Notes under the pieces: model-generated
Database searches by the model: none
Told to the model about the DNA's origin: nothing
Seen by the model: the letters and a program-made list of their open reading frames with translations, nothing else
Translations under genes and position numbers: made by a program
Assembly: GCA_964514105.1 (NCBI GenBank)
Contig: CAZEPJ010000045.1
Location: forward strand, 1-37,155
Direction: 5' to 3'
DNA from: CAZEPJ01 sp964514105
GTDB lineage: Bacteria; Desulfobacterota; Desulfocorpusculales; Desulfocorpusculum
Length of the DNA: 37,155 nucleotides
Part shown: positions 1 through 7,327 of the stretch, piece after piece
How positions within the stretch are numbered: the stretch's first letter is position 1
Layout of the letters: every line of letters starts with the position of its first letter

Positions 1-60
1 TCCCAGCCCAATCCACCGCCTGCCTTGTCAGAGGGGGTGGTTTGGACGCGGCTGTACTGA

Positions 61-89
61 TTGAAGCCTCCGGGGGTTCGTGCTATCAT
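61..89 (+). promoter_or_regulatory. sigma70-type promoter of the small Cys-rich gene
   Basis: A -35 box TTGAAG (61-66) and a -10 box TATCAT (84-89) are separated by exactly 17 bases, and TG one base upstream of the -10 makes it an extended -10. The predicted start near 96 leaves a leader of about 30 nt before the ATG at 128. The match is by eye only. Confidence 0.6.
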
Positions 90-127
90 ACCGCTCCATA
101 TGCTGGCTTGGGGAGGGAACCTCCGGA

Positions 128-319
128 ATGGCCAAACTGCTGAGCGAAGAGGAACTGGAAGGTCGACTGGACTGCTTCGGCGAGTTCGAGTGCACGGACG
201 ACATCTGCCTGCGCTGTTGCGGGGTGAACATCGCGTGCGCCAGCGCCAACCAGCAGCCGGAGGAGCCTGAATGGCTGGATGAGGGGTTGGCGGGGCTTCC
301 GGACCTGGAGCTGGATTGA
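128..319 (+). CDS. small cysteine-rich acidic protein of unknown function
   Basis: I do not recognise the family. The predicted product is 63 residues, strongly acidic, with no signal peptide or membrane segment, so probably cytoplasmic. Six cysteines lie within about 30 residues in the first two thirds: the order is DCF, ECTDDIC, LRCC and IAC, which could bind a metal such as zinc or an Fe-S cluster; that is inference. The ATG at 128 is chosen because GGGAGG lies about ten bases upstream; an in-frame ATG at 80 would overlap the promoter. The gene is an independent unit: a good promoter at 61-89 and a rho-independent terminator at 364-395 flank it. It could also be a small adaptor or a redox-sensing protein. 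Coding is supported by the promoter, ribosome binding site and terminator rather than by homology. Confidence 0.6.
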   Translation: MAKLLSEEELEGRLDCFGEFECTDDICLRCCGVNIACASANQQPEEPEWLDEGLAGLPDLELD

Positions 320-363
320 CGGCATTCCCCCGGCCCGGCTGGGGTTCATCCAGGGGCGTTCTC

Positions 364-395
364 CAAGGGGGTTCTTCCCCCTTGTTTGTTTTGTT
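364..395 (+). terminator. rho-independent terminator after the small Cys-rich gene
   Basis: An 8-bp stem CAAGGGGG (364-371) pairs with CCCCCTTG (377-384) around the loop TTCTT, followed by a T-rich tail (TTTGTTTTGTT) to 395. The T-rich tail stands out in this GC-rich sequence. Confidence 0.8.
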
Positions 396-551
396 GGTCC
401 CCCATTCGCCAACGCCCGTGATGTTCATGCCTTGTGCCACCGCAGGGGCTGACCCATGGTCGGGCGCGGTCCCCGGGCGTGGGGCGACGGGCTACCCCGA
501 GCGTTCTTGCCTGGGCCAGGGGTCGGCCTGCATGGGGGCCGAGGAGATCTC

Positions 552-1040
552 ATGAGGGCCCTCCTGCAGAGGGTCAGCTCGGCGCAGGTGCGAGTGGGGG
601 GCCGGCCCGTGGGCCGCATCGGACACGGGCTCGTGGTCTTTCTGGGGGTGGGCCGCGGAGACGGCCTTGGCCAAGTTCGCGCCATGGTCGAGAAGATCTC
701 GCACCTCCGGTTGTTCGAGAACGACCAGGGCAAGTTGGACCGCTCGCTCCTGGATGTGCGGGGGGCCGTGCTGGCGGTGTCCCAGTTCACCTTGTACGCG
801 GACTGCCGCAAGGGGCGCAGGCCGTCTTTCACGGAGGCGGCACCCCCGGAGGTGGCCTCCACGCTGATCGATCGCTTCCTCGAGGAGATGGCCCAACGGG
901 GGGTTGCCGTCTCCTCGGGTCGGTTCGGGCAGCACATGGAGGTCTCCCTGGTGAACGACGGGCCCGTGACCGTGTGGTTGGACATCCCCCCGGGGGGGCA
1001 GGCGGGGAGCGGGGCTCGCGGGGAGATCTATGGCGGATAA
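552..1040 (+). CDS. dtd: D-aminoacyl-tRNA deacylase
   Basis: Hydrolyses the ester bond of D-aminoacyl-tRNAs (and glycyl-tRNA mischarged on tRNA-Ala in this family), releasing free tRNA in the cytoplasm and protecting translation. The 162-residue product carries both family signatures: SQFTLYAD at residues 77-84 and the cross-dimer motif NDGPVT at 135-140. Bacterial DTD is usually near 145-150 residues, so there is a short Gly-rich C-terminal tail. The ATG at 552 follows GAGGAG at 541-546; an in-frame ATG at 456 would add 32 residues unlike the family. The stop overlaps the start of the next gene by 11 bases, implying coupled translation with the DUF1285-like gene. No clear promoter is visible between the terminator at 395 and this start. 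Confidence 0.95.
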   Translation: MRALLQRVSSAQVRVGGRPVGRIGHGLVVFLGVGRGDGLGQVRAMVEKISHLRLFENDQGKLDRSLLDVRGAVLAVSQFTLYADCRKGRRPSFTEAAPPEVASTLIDRFLEEMAQRGVAVSSGRFGQHMEVSLVNDGPVTVWLDIPPGGQAGSGARGEIYGG

Positions 1041-1521
1041 CGGTTCAGCGCTCCTCGGAGGACCGGAAGAGATTTCGGTGGACGCGGATGGGACGTGGTT
1101 CTATCGCGGAGCGGAGATCATTCACAGGGATATCGTTCAGCTCTTCTGCCGACACCTGATTCGTGACGACCAAGGCCGGTACTTCATCCGGTGGGGGGGG
1201 CAGAGCTGCGCAGTGAGGGTGACCGACACGCCTTTGGTGGTATGGGGGGCGAGCGTGGCCCGGGGGGCTGGAGGGGACGAGGGCATTGTCCTTCATCTCA
1301 GCGACGAGACGAGCGAGCCCATGGACCCGGGGTCGTTTTACATCGGACCCCGGAATGTCCCCTATTGCCGCGTGAGGGAAGGGGCCTTGCCGGCCCGTTT
1401 TTCCAGAAAGGCGTATTACCAGATCGCCGGGATGGTGGACGAGGATCCGGACGACGGAGGGTTCTTCCTGCGCATCGGGGCCCGCCGTTTCCCCATCAGA
1501 CAGGAGCCGGGGGGGCCATGA
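1030..1521 (+). CDS. DUF1285-like protein
   Basis: A soluble 163-residue protein resembling DUF1285 proteins, whose fold has been seen in structural genomics but whose role is unknown. The typical opening is visible: a DGTWFYRGAEI segment around residues 20-30 followed by a VQLFCRHLIRDDQGRYFI segment near 36-53. No catalytic motif, signal peptide or membrane segment is seen. The ATG at 1030 lies inside the end of dtd and is preceded by GGGGAG five bases upstream. Its stop overlaps the ATG of the DUF2065 gene (ATGA). The tight packing suggests one transcript dtd-DUF1285-DUF2065. The family assignment rests on recalled motif similarity; the match is somewhat diverged. Confidence 0.75.
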   Translation: MADNGSALLGGPEEISVDADGTWFYRGAEIIHRDIVQLFCRHLIRDDQGRYFIRWGGQSCAVRVTDTPLVVWGASVARGAGGDEGIVLHLSDETSEPMDPGSFYIGPRNVPYCRVREGALPARFSRKAYYQIAGMVDEDPDDGGFFLRIGARRFPIRQEPGGP

Positions 1522-1703
1522 TGGACCTCCTGGCCCTGGCGGGCCTCATCCTCGTCCTGGAGGGGGTTCCGTACTTTGTGGCCCCGGGCCTCATGAAGCG
1601 CGCCATGTCCAAGATCCCCGAGTTGCCCGAAGGGACCCTGAGGAGGTGGGGGATCATGGCCATGGCGGCAGGCATCGTCTTGGTCTACCTGGCCCGGCAT
1701 TGA
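1518..1703 (+). CDS. DUF2065 small inner-membrane protein (YjeT-like)
   Basis: A 61-residue membrane protein of the DUF2065/YjeT family. It consists of two hydrophobic helices: residues 4-22 (with LVLEGVPYFVAPG) and about 43-59 (GIMAMAAGIVLVYLA), joined by a short charged loop. The LEG.PYF.AP signature in the first helix is characteristic. The function of the family is not established; in Escherichia coli yjeT sits beside hflC. The start ATG at 1518 overlaps the upstream stop in an ATGA arrangement, with an AGGAG sequence just upstream; a second ATG follows immediately at 1521. It is the last gene of the dtd cluster, and a promoter-like sequence begins 15 bases after it. Confidence 0.85.
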   Translation: MMDLLALAGLILVLEGVPYFVAPGLMKRAMSKIPELPEGTLRRWGIMAMAAGIVLVYLARH

Positions 1704-1717
1704 CCGGGTGGCGAGGA

Positions 1718-1746
1718 TTGACATCGGCCCCGGAATTTGCTTAATT
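1718..1746 (+). promoter_or_regulatory. putative sigma70-type promoter for queA
   Basis: A perfect -35 hexamer TTGACA (1718-1723) is followed after 17 bases by TTAATT (1741-1746), with TG at 1738-1739 in the extended -10 position. The -10 is imperfect. Transcription would start near 1753, leaving roughly ten bases before the ATG of queA at 1763, where no Shine-Dalgarno sequence is present. Confidence 0.45.
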
Positions 1747-1762
1747 GCAGCGACCAGTCGGC

Positions 1763-2833
1763 ATGGACATCTGCGATCTGGATTACCATCTGCCCAGGGA
1801 GCGGATCGCGCAGTTCCCCGCTTCCAAGCGAGACGAGGCCCGGCTGCTGGTCCTCAGGCGCCACGCGGGCGATATTCGTCACGCCCGATTCCAGGAGCTG
1901 ACCAAGTGGCTCCGGCCGCGAGACCTTCTGGTGGTCAACGACACCCGAGTGATCGCGGCCCGGCTCGCGGGGGCCAAGGCCTCCGGGGGCAAGGTGGAGG
2001 TCCTGCTGTGCCAGCCCCGGGGGCCCGACGGTGGCGCTGTTCCGCCGCTGGAGGATGCCGGCGCATTCGGGATCCTTACATGGAGTTGTCTGGTTCGAAG
2101 CCGGGGGCGCCTTCAGGATGGGGCCGTGATCCACTTCGGCCAAGGCTTCTCCGGGGTTCTGTCCCGTCCCCAAGAGGGCGGCTGGTCCATTCGCCTCCAG
2201 GGAATGACCGATGTCCGACAGCTCCTGGACGCCTGCGGCACGGTGCCCCTGCCTCCGTACGTGCGGCGGAAGGCCTCACCCCTGGACCGGGAGCGATACC
2301 AAACCGTCTTCGCCCGCAGGGAGGGCTCCATCGCCGCTCCCACGGCAGGGCTTCACTTCAGCGAGGATGTGCTGAAGAGGTTGCAGGAGGCCGGGGTTGG
2401 ATGGGCGGCCGTGACGCTCCAGGTGGGTCCGGGGACCTTCCTGCCTCTTGGGGCTCCCCGGGATGGAGAACACCGCGTCCCGGAGGAGTATGCGGAGGTC
2501 GGGGAGGAATGCTGCCGGGCGTGGGAGGCGACCAGGAAACAGGGCGGGCGGGTGATCGCCGTGGGCACGACGACGGTCCGTGCTCTGGAGTCCGCGGTGG
2601 GGGATCACGGGGAGCTCCGACCGCTGCGGGGTTTCACGGATCTGGTCATCGCACCGGGATATCGGTTCCGTGCCGTGGACGGGCTGGTCACCAATTTCCA
2701 CCTGCCCCGCAGCACGCTGCTCATGCTGGTCATGGCCCTGGCCGGGAGGGACCGGATACTGGAGGCGTACGATCAGGCGGTGCGGCGCGGATATCGGTTT
2801 TACAGTTACGGGGACGCCATGTTCATCATCTGA
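1763..2833 (+). CDS. queA: S-adenosylmethionine:tRNA ribosyltransferase-isomerase
   Basis: Transfers and isomerises the ribosyl moiety of S-adenosylmethionine onto preQ1 at tRNA position 34, forming epoxyqueuosine in the cytoplasm. The 356-residue product has the usual length. Recognisable landmarks are the N-terminus DYHLPRERIAQFP, the LVVNDTRVIAARL segment near residues 56-68, GSIAAPTAGLHFS near 190-202, and the C-terminal TNFHLPRSTLLMLV. The ATG at 1763 fits the family N-terminus; an in-frame TTG at 1745 would add six residues and lies in the predicted -10. There is no obvious ribosome binding site. tgt, which acts one step earlier in the same pathway, follows almost immediately, as in many bacteria. 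Confidence 0.97.
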   Translation: MDICDLDYHLPRERIAQFPASKRDEARLLVLRRHAGDIRHARFQELTKWLRPRDLLVVNDTRVIAARLAGAKASGGKVEVLLCQPRGPDGGAVPPLEDAGAFGILTWSCLVRSRGRLQDGAVIHFGQGFSGVLSRPQEGGWSIRLQGMTDVRQLLDACGTVPLPPYVRRKASPLDRERYQTVFARREGSIAAPTAGLHFSEDVLKRLQEAGVGWAAVTLQVGPGTFLPLGAPRDGEHRVPEEYAEVGEECCRAWEATRKQGGRVIAVGTTTVRALESAVGDHGELRPLRGFTDLVIAPGYRFRAVDGLVTNFHLPRSTLLMLVMALAGRDRILEAYDQAVRRGYRFYSYGDAMFII

Positions 2834-2835
2834 GG

Positions 2836-4059
2836 ATGCCCACGGTGCTGGCAGACAGACCTCGATCTTTCATGGGGCGCATGCCCGAACTGGCGAGGCG
2901 GTTCGAGCTGACGGGAGGGGATCCCTCCTGCGGGGGGAGGGTCGGGCGATTGACCACGCCTCACGGTCAAGTGGAGACCCCCGCGTTCATGCCCGTCGGC
3001 ACCCAGGCAACGGTCAAGTCCCTGACGCCCGAGGAGTTGCGGGATGCCGGGGTGCAGATCCTCCTGTGCAATGCATACCACCTTCACCTGCGTCCGGGCG
3101 AGGACACGGTCCGGCATTTGGGGGGGCTTCATCGATTCATGCACTGGGATGGCCCCATACTGACGGACAGCGGAGGATTCCAGCTCTTCAGCCTGAGCGG
3201 CCTGCGGCGGATCACGGAGGATGGGGTGTGCTTCCGGTCCCATCTGGACGGGTCCGAGCGGTTCATCACCCCGGAAGGGGCGGTCTGCCTTCAGGAGACC
3301 CTGGGGGCCGACGTGGCCATGTGCCTGGACGAATGCATCCCGTACCCGGCCTCCCGCGCGTACGCCCAGGCCTCAACGGCCCGCACCAGCCGGTGGGCGA
3401 GGCGGTGCCGGGAGGCGCACGGGATCGGCTCCCCCATGGCCCTCTTCGGCATCGTTCAGGGGGGAATGTTTTCGGACCTCAGGCAGCGCAGCGCCCGGGA
3501 TCTGGTGGAGATCGGCTTTGACGGATACGCCCTGGGCGGACTCAGCGTGGGGGAGTCCATGGCGGCGCGGCTGGAGATGGCGGAAGCGGCCCTGGAGGTC
3601 CTCCCCCGCGACGCGCCGAGATACCTCATGGGCGTGGGCTCGCCGGAGGACCTCGTGGCCCTCATCCCCATGGGGGTGGATCTGTTCGATTGCGTCATTC
3701 CCACCCGGTGCGCCAGGAACGGCCTTCTCTTCACGCGGCGGGGGCGTCTGGACATCCGCCACGCCGAACACGCCCGCTCCCAACTGCCCGTGGACGAGGC
3801 CTGCGGCTGTTACACGTGCCGAAACTACAGCCGTGCCTACCTGCGGCATCTGTACCAGGCCCGGGAAATCCTGGCCTCCCGCCTCAACACGCTGCATAAC
3901 CTGCACTATTACATGGACCTGGTGCGCGCCATCCGGGAGGCGGTGGCCCAGGGACGCGGAGAGGCCTTCCGGCGGGCCTTCTTCCAGGACCGGGACGCGA
4001 GCCACATGGATTCCCGCTGGAGTGACGACAAGACATCTTACAAGGAGGGGGAAGCTTGA
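2836..4059 (+). CDS. tgt: queuine/preQ1 tRNA-guanine transglycosylase
   Basis: Exchanges guanine-34 of GUN-anticodon tRNAs for preQ1, the base-insertion step of queuosine synthesis. The TDSGGFQ motif with its catalytic Asp, the DLFDCVIPTR segment carrying the nucleophilic Asp, and the zinc site CGCYTC followed by a histidine about 25 residues on are all present. HLRPGEDTV and GIVQGG segments are also typical. The start is uncertain: ATG 2836 (407 residues) lies two bases after queA, but ATGs at 2872 and 2881 (392 residues) give a length closer to the usual 370-390. No convincing ribosome binding site distinguishes them. The stop overlaps the TTG start of yajC in a TTGA arrangement. Confidence 0.96.
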   Translation: MPTVLADRPRSFMGRMPELARRFELTGGDPSCGGRVGRLTTPHGQVETPAFMPVGTQATVKSLTPEELRDAGVQILLCNAYHLHLRPGEDTVRHLGGLHRFMHWDGPILTDSGGFQLFSLSGLRRITEDGVCFRSHLDGSERFITPEGAVCLQETLGADVAMCLDECIPYPASRAYAQASTARTSRWARRCREAHGIGSPMALFGIVQGGMFSDLRQRSARDLVEIGFDGYALGGLSVGESMAARLEMAEAALEVLPRDAPRYLMGVGSPEDLVALIPMGVDLFDCVIPTRCARNGLLFTRRGRLDIRHAEHARSQLPVDEACGCYTCRNYSRAYLRHLYQAREILASRLNTLHNLHYYMDLVRAIREAVAQGRGEAFRRAFFQDRDASHMDSRWSDDKTSYKEGEA

Positions 4060-4439
4060 TCGATATCGCATACGCCATGGCACCGGGGGGTCAGGGGGGG
4101 GGGCAGCAGTCGCCCTGGGGGACCTTCATCATGCTGGGGGCCATCTTCGCCATCTTCTACTTTCTCATGATCCGTCCCCAGCAGAAACGGCAGAAGCAGC
4201 AGCGCGAGCTGCTGGCGAACCTCAAGAAGGGCGACACCGTCATCACGGGCGGGGGGCTCATCGGGCGCATCACGGGCCTGACCGATTCGGTGCTCACCCT
4301 GGAGGTTGCGGACCGGGTGCGGGTCAAGGTGCTACGGTCCGCCGTCTCCAGCGTGTCCTCCCAACCGCTCCTGGGGGACCCCGCCAGGAAGGGCGAGCGC
4401 AAGAAGCCAAAGGAAGAGGGTGAGGAAGCGGCTCAGTGA
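4056..4439 (+). CDS. yajC: preprotein translocase subunit YajC
   Basis: Small inner-membrane accessory subunit that copurifies with SecD-SecF and the SecYEG translocon. The 127-residue product has a short Gly/Gln-rich N-terminus, one transmembrane segment at about residues 22-40 ending in the family hallmark FYFLMIRPQQKR, and a cytoplasmic domain with KKGDTVITGGGLIGRI near 57-72. The C-terminus is a charged Lys/Glu tail. The start is taken as TTG at 4056, because a strong GGAGG at 4044-4048 is ideally placed for it and the codon overlaps the tgt stop; the next in-frame ATG at 4077 has no such site. Lies directly upstream of secD, the usual order. Confidence 0.95.
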   Translation: MIDIAYAMAPGGQGGGQQSPWGTFIMLGAIFAIFYFLMIRPQQKRQKQQRELLANLKKGDTVITGGGLIGRITGLTDSVLTLEVADRVRVKVLRSAVSSVSSQPLLGDPARKGERKKPKEEGEEAAQ

Positions 4440-4492
4440 GCGCGCGCGGGGCCCTGTTCCGATTCCCCGAGTGGACATCGAGGAGCTGCTAG

Positions 4493-6088
4493 ATGAAACT
4501 CGATTTGAGGTGGAGAGGGATCATCATCCTGCTGGTGATCGTTCTGTCGATCTTCTTCATCGGACCGTCCCTCACGGACGATCTTCCGTCCTTCTGGAAG
4601 GAGCACGCCCGGAAGATCCCTCTGGGCCTGGACCTGCGTGGCGGCGCCCATCTCCTGATGCAGGTCAAGGTGGAGGAGGCCGTCCGCAACAGCGTCACCA
4701 ACGCCGCGGCCGACCTTCGCGACATCCTGCTCAAGGAGAAGATCCGGTACTCCCGGGTGGAGTCCAGAGATCGGCTGCTGGAGGTGGTCCTCCTCAAGGC
4801 CGAACAGGAGGGGGACCTCCTGAACATCACCTCCCGGCTGTATCCGTGGCTCAAGAAGCTATCCTCCCGGCCCGAGGACGGTCGGATCAGGTTGACCTTC
4901 GAGCTCACGGAGCAGGAGGCCAAACGGGTTGAGGAAAACGCGGTTCGACAGGCCGTGGAGACCATTCGCAACCGCCTGGACCCCGAAGGGGTCCGGGAGC
5001 TGGACATCGTGGCCCAGGGCGAGGAACGGATCCTCATCCAGCTGCCGGGGGTGGAGGATGTGGAGCGGGCCAAGGAGATGATCAAGAAGGTGGCCCTGTT
5101 GGAGTTCAAACTCGTGGACCGGGAGCACCCCCTGGATGAAGCGGTGCGGGGCAATGTGCCCCAGGAGTCCGTCGTGCTCTACACGTCCAGGCGTGACCCC
5201 CAGACCAATCGGCGCCTGCGGGGGGAGCCCATCCTGGTCAAGCGGCAGACCCTGCTCACGGGGGACAAGCTGGAGGACGCCCGGGTGGAGTTCGGCCAGG
5301 TGGGAAGCATTCCCCATATCGCCATCCGGTTCAACGCCGAGGGCGCCAGACGCTTCGACCAGGTGGCCGAGGTCAACGTGGGCAAAGAGCTGGCCATCGT
5401 CCTGGACGGAACGGTCTATTCGCACCCGGTGATCAAGGAGCGGCACTACGGGGGGCGGGCCGTCATCGAGGGCAATTTCTCGCCCGATGAGGCCAGGGAC
5501 CTGGTGGTGGTCCTCAAGGCCGGGGCCCTGCCCGCCCCCGTGGAGATTGAGGAGGAGCGGACCGTTGGCCCCTCGCTGGGTCGGGACACCATCCAGGCTG
5601 GGATCGTGGCGGGCCTCGTAGGGGCGGCGGCGGTCATCCTCTTCATGATCCTCTATTATCAGACGGCCGGCCTCATCGCCAACCTCGCGCTGCTGCTCAA
5701 CACCATGATCCTGCTGGCTGCCATGGCCTGCGTCAAGGCGACGCTGACCCTGCCCGGCATCGCCGGGATCATCCTGGGGGTGGGCATGGCCGTGGATGCC
5801 AACGTCCTGATCTTCGAGCGCATCCGCGAGGAGATCCGGACAGGCAAGCCCATGCGGTCGGCCGTGGATGCCGGCTTCACGCGGGCCTTCTCGGCCATAT
5901 TCGACTCCAACCTGACCACCCTCATCGCCGCGGCCCTGCTTTTCCAATTCGGCACGGGCCCGCTGCGGGGATTCGCGGTCACCTTGTGCATCGGCCTCGT
6001 GGCCAACCTGTTCACCGCCGTATGGGTGAGCCGGACCATCTTCGACTACCTTCTGGCGCGCGGCAGAACCATCCGGGCGGGCATCTGA
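4493..6088 (+). CDS. secD: protein translocase subunit SecD
   Basis: Inner-membrane component of the SecDF complex, which uses the proton-motive force to pull exported proteins through SecYEG on the periplasmic side. The 531-residue protein shows the standard plan: one N-terminal transmembrane helix (about 9-25), the LGLDLRGG motif near 44-51, a large periplasmic region, and five closely packed C-terminal helices from about residue 365. Helix-4 region features include GVGMAVDANVLIFERIREE, containing the Asp typical of proton-conducting RND relatives. The ATG at 4493 follows GAGGAG seven bases upstream. secF begins 33 bases downstream. Length and domain order are complete. Confidence 0.98.
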   Translation: MKLDLRWRGIIILLVIVLSIFFIGPSLTDDLPSFWKEHARKIPLGLDLRGGAHLLMQVKVEEAVRNSVTNAAADLRDILLKEKIRYSRVESRDRLLEVVLLKAEQEGDLLNITSRLYPWLKKLSSRPEDGRIRLTFELTEQEAKRVEENAVRQAVETIRNRLDPEGVRELDIVAQGEERILIQLPGVEDVERAKEMIKKVALLEFKLVDREHPLDEAVRGNVPQESVVLYTSRRDPQTNRRLRGEPILVKRQTLLTGDKLEDARVEFGQVGSIPHIAIRFNAEGARRFDQVAEVNVGKELAIVLDGTVYSHPVIKERHYGGRAVIEGNFSPDEARDLVVVLKAGALPAPVEIEEERTVGPSLGRDTIQAGIVAGLVGAAAVILFMILYYQTAGLIANLALLLNTMILLAAMACVKATLTLPGIAGIILGVGMAVDANVLIFERIREEIRTGKPMRSAVDAGFTRAFSAIFDSNLTTLIAAALLFQFGTGPLRGFAVTLCIGLVANLFTAVWVSRTIFDYLLARGRTIRAGI

Positions 6089-6121
6089 TCCCGGCACTCA
6101 TCCGGGGGGAAGAGGCGGGAC

Positions 6122-7066
6122 ATGGAACTGATTCGATCGGATCTGAACATCGATTTCCTCAAACGCAAGGGCCTCTTCATGGGCATATCGGGGGTGCTGA
6201 TCCTCGCAGGGATCGTCTCCCTCGTGTTGCGCGGAGGGCCCAACTACGGGATCGACTTCGCCGGGGGGCTCTTGGTGGAGGTCCGCCTGGAGCAACCGAC
6301 CACCCCCAAGGAGATCAACGCGGCCCTGGAGGCGGGCGGCGCGGGGGTGGCCGTGGTCCAAAATGCGTGGGAGTTGGGGAAACCCAGCGGGCTTGACTTC
6401 CTGGTGCGTCTCGACCTGGGAGAGGCCAAGCCCGAGGCCATGGCGCAGGGGGTGCGTCAGGCCTTGGAGCGGCACTTCGGGGAGGGGAAACTGCAGATCC
6501 GCCGGGTGGAGCTGGTGGGACCCAAGGTGGGACGGGAACTGAAGGAGAAGGGGACATGGGCCATGGTATTCGCCCTCCTGGCCATTCTCATCTACCTGAC
6601 CTGGCGGTTCGAGTTCAAGTACTCTTTGGGGGCCATCGTCGCCATGGCCCACGATGTGCTCATCACCCTGGGGGCGTTCTCCGTCACCGATTCCGAGATC
6701 GACCTACCCATCGTCGCGGCGTTTCTCACCATCATCGGGTACTCGGTGAACGACACCATCGTCATCTTCGACCGCGTGCGGGAAAACCTGCGCAAGTACC
6801 GTCGCGAGCCCCTGTCCCAGGTCATCAACCGCAGCGTCAATGAATGCCTGAGTCGTACCATCCTGACCGCGGGGACCGTGTTCCTGACGGACCTGGCCCT
6901 GTATCTGTTCGGCGGAGGGGTCATCCATGACTTCGCCTTTGCCCTCCTGGTGGGCATCGTGGCGGGGACCTACTCCACGGTCTTCATCGCAAGCCCCGTG
7001 GTGCTCTTCTGGGACAGGCGTTTCGGCTCCAAGAAGGTGGGCCAGGCGAGGACCGCCCAGGCATGA
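6122..7066 (+). CDS. secF: protein translocase subunit SecF
   Basis: Partner of SecD in the SecDF translocation motor. The 314-residue protein has an N-terminal helix (about 18-38), the NYGIDFAGG motif at about 41-49, a short periplasmic domain, and five C-terminal transmembrane segments. The signature GYSVNDTIVIFDRVRENLR lies near residues 206-224, matching the conserved helix in the SecD partner. Preceded by GAGGCGG before the ATG at 6122. It appears to be the last gene of the queA-tgt-yajC-secD-secF unit; a weak hairpin with a T-run at 7143-7166 could terminate the transcript but overlaps promoter-like signals for the next gene. Confidence 0.98.
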   Translation: MELIRSDLNIDFLKRKGLFMGISGVLILAGIVSLVLRGGPNYGIDFAGGLLVEVRLEQPTTPKEINAALEAGGAGVAVVQNAWELGKPSGLDFLVRLDLGEAKPEAMAQGVRQALERHFGEGKLQIRRVELVGPKVGRELKEKGTWAMVFALLAILIYLTWRFEFKYSLGAIVAMAHDVLITLGAFSVTDSEIDLPIVAAFLTIIGYSVNDTIVIFDRVRENLRKYRREPLSQVINRSVNECLSRTILTAGTVFLTDLALYLFGGGVIHDFAFALLVGIVAGTYSTVFIASPVVLFWDRRFGSKKVGQARTAQA

Positions 7067-7111
7067 CCCGGGGGGAGGCGACCGGCCAAAGGGTCCCGCG
7101 GAGAACTGACT

Positions 7112-7157
7112 TCAAGTGACTTGAGAAAAATCGTTGGCATCATCAAGAAAATCTTGA
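7112..7157. promoter_or_regulatory. two related palindromes, candidate operators
   Basis: Palindrome 1 is TCAAGT-G-ACTTGA (7112-7124); palindrome 2 is TCAAGA-AAA-TCTTGA (7143-7157). Both have TCAAG/CTTGA arms, and their centres are 32 bases apart, about three helical turns, so they would lie on the same DNA face. The second overlaps the -35 box TTGACA. A direct repeat TGACTT also occurs at 7107-7112 and 7117-7122. I cannot name the binding protein. Palindrome 2 followed by a run of six T could instead act as a weak terminator for secF. Confidence 0.5.
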
Positions 7158-7181
7158 CACTTTTTTCTTCTTGTGTTAATC
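7154..7181 (+). promoter_or_regulatory. sigma70-type promoter of the acidic receiver gene
   Basis: A perfect -35 box TTGACA (7154-7159) is followed after 16 bases by TTAATC (7176-7181). The surrounding stretch 7120-7180 is conspicuously AT-rich against the local background. The leader to the ATG at 7328 is about 140 nt. The -10 match is only partial. Confidence 0.5.
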
Positions 7182-7327
7182 CAGGATCACGCGTGCTCCG
7201 GTGGGAGGCACGCGGATCCAGCCGGGGAGCGGGCATCCCCACGGCAGGCCGTATGAGCCCACGGAGGTTGTGCGGACCCACGGGGTTTCCGGGAGAAGCC
7301 CTGGTCCTAGGCCCATGAGGGGGTACC

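Noticed and set aside
1..60. Possible end of a gene or RNA at the left edge
   Set aside because: No coding frame, tRNA-like fold or terminator could be supported in these bases.
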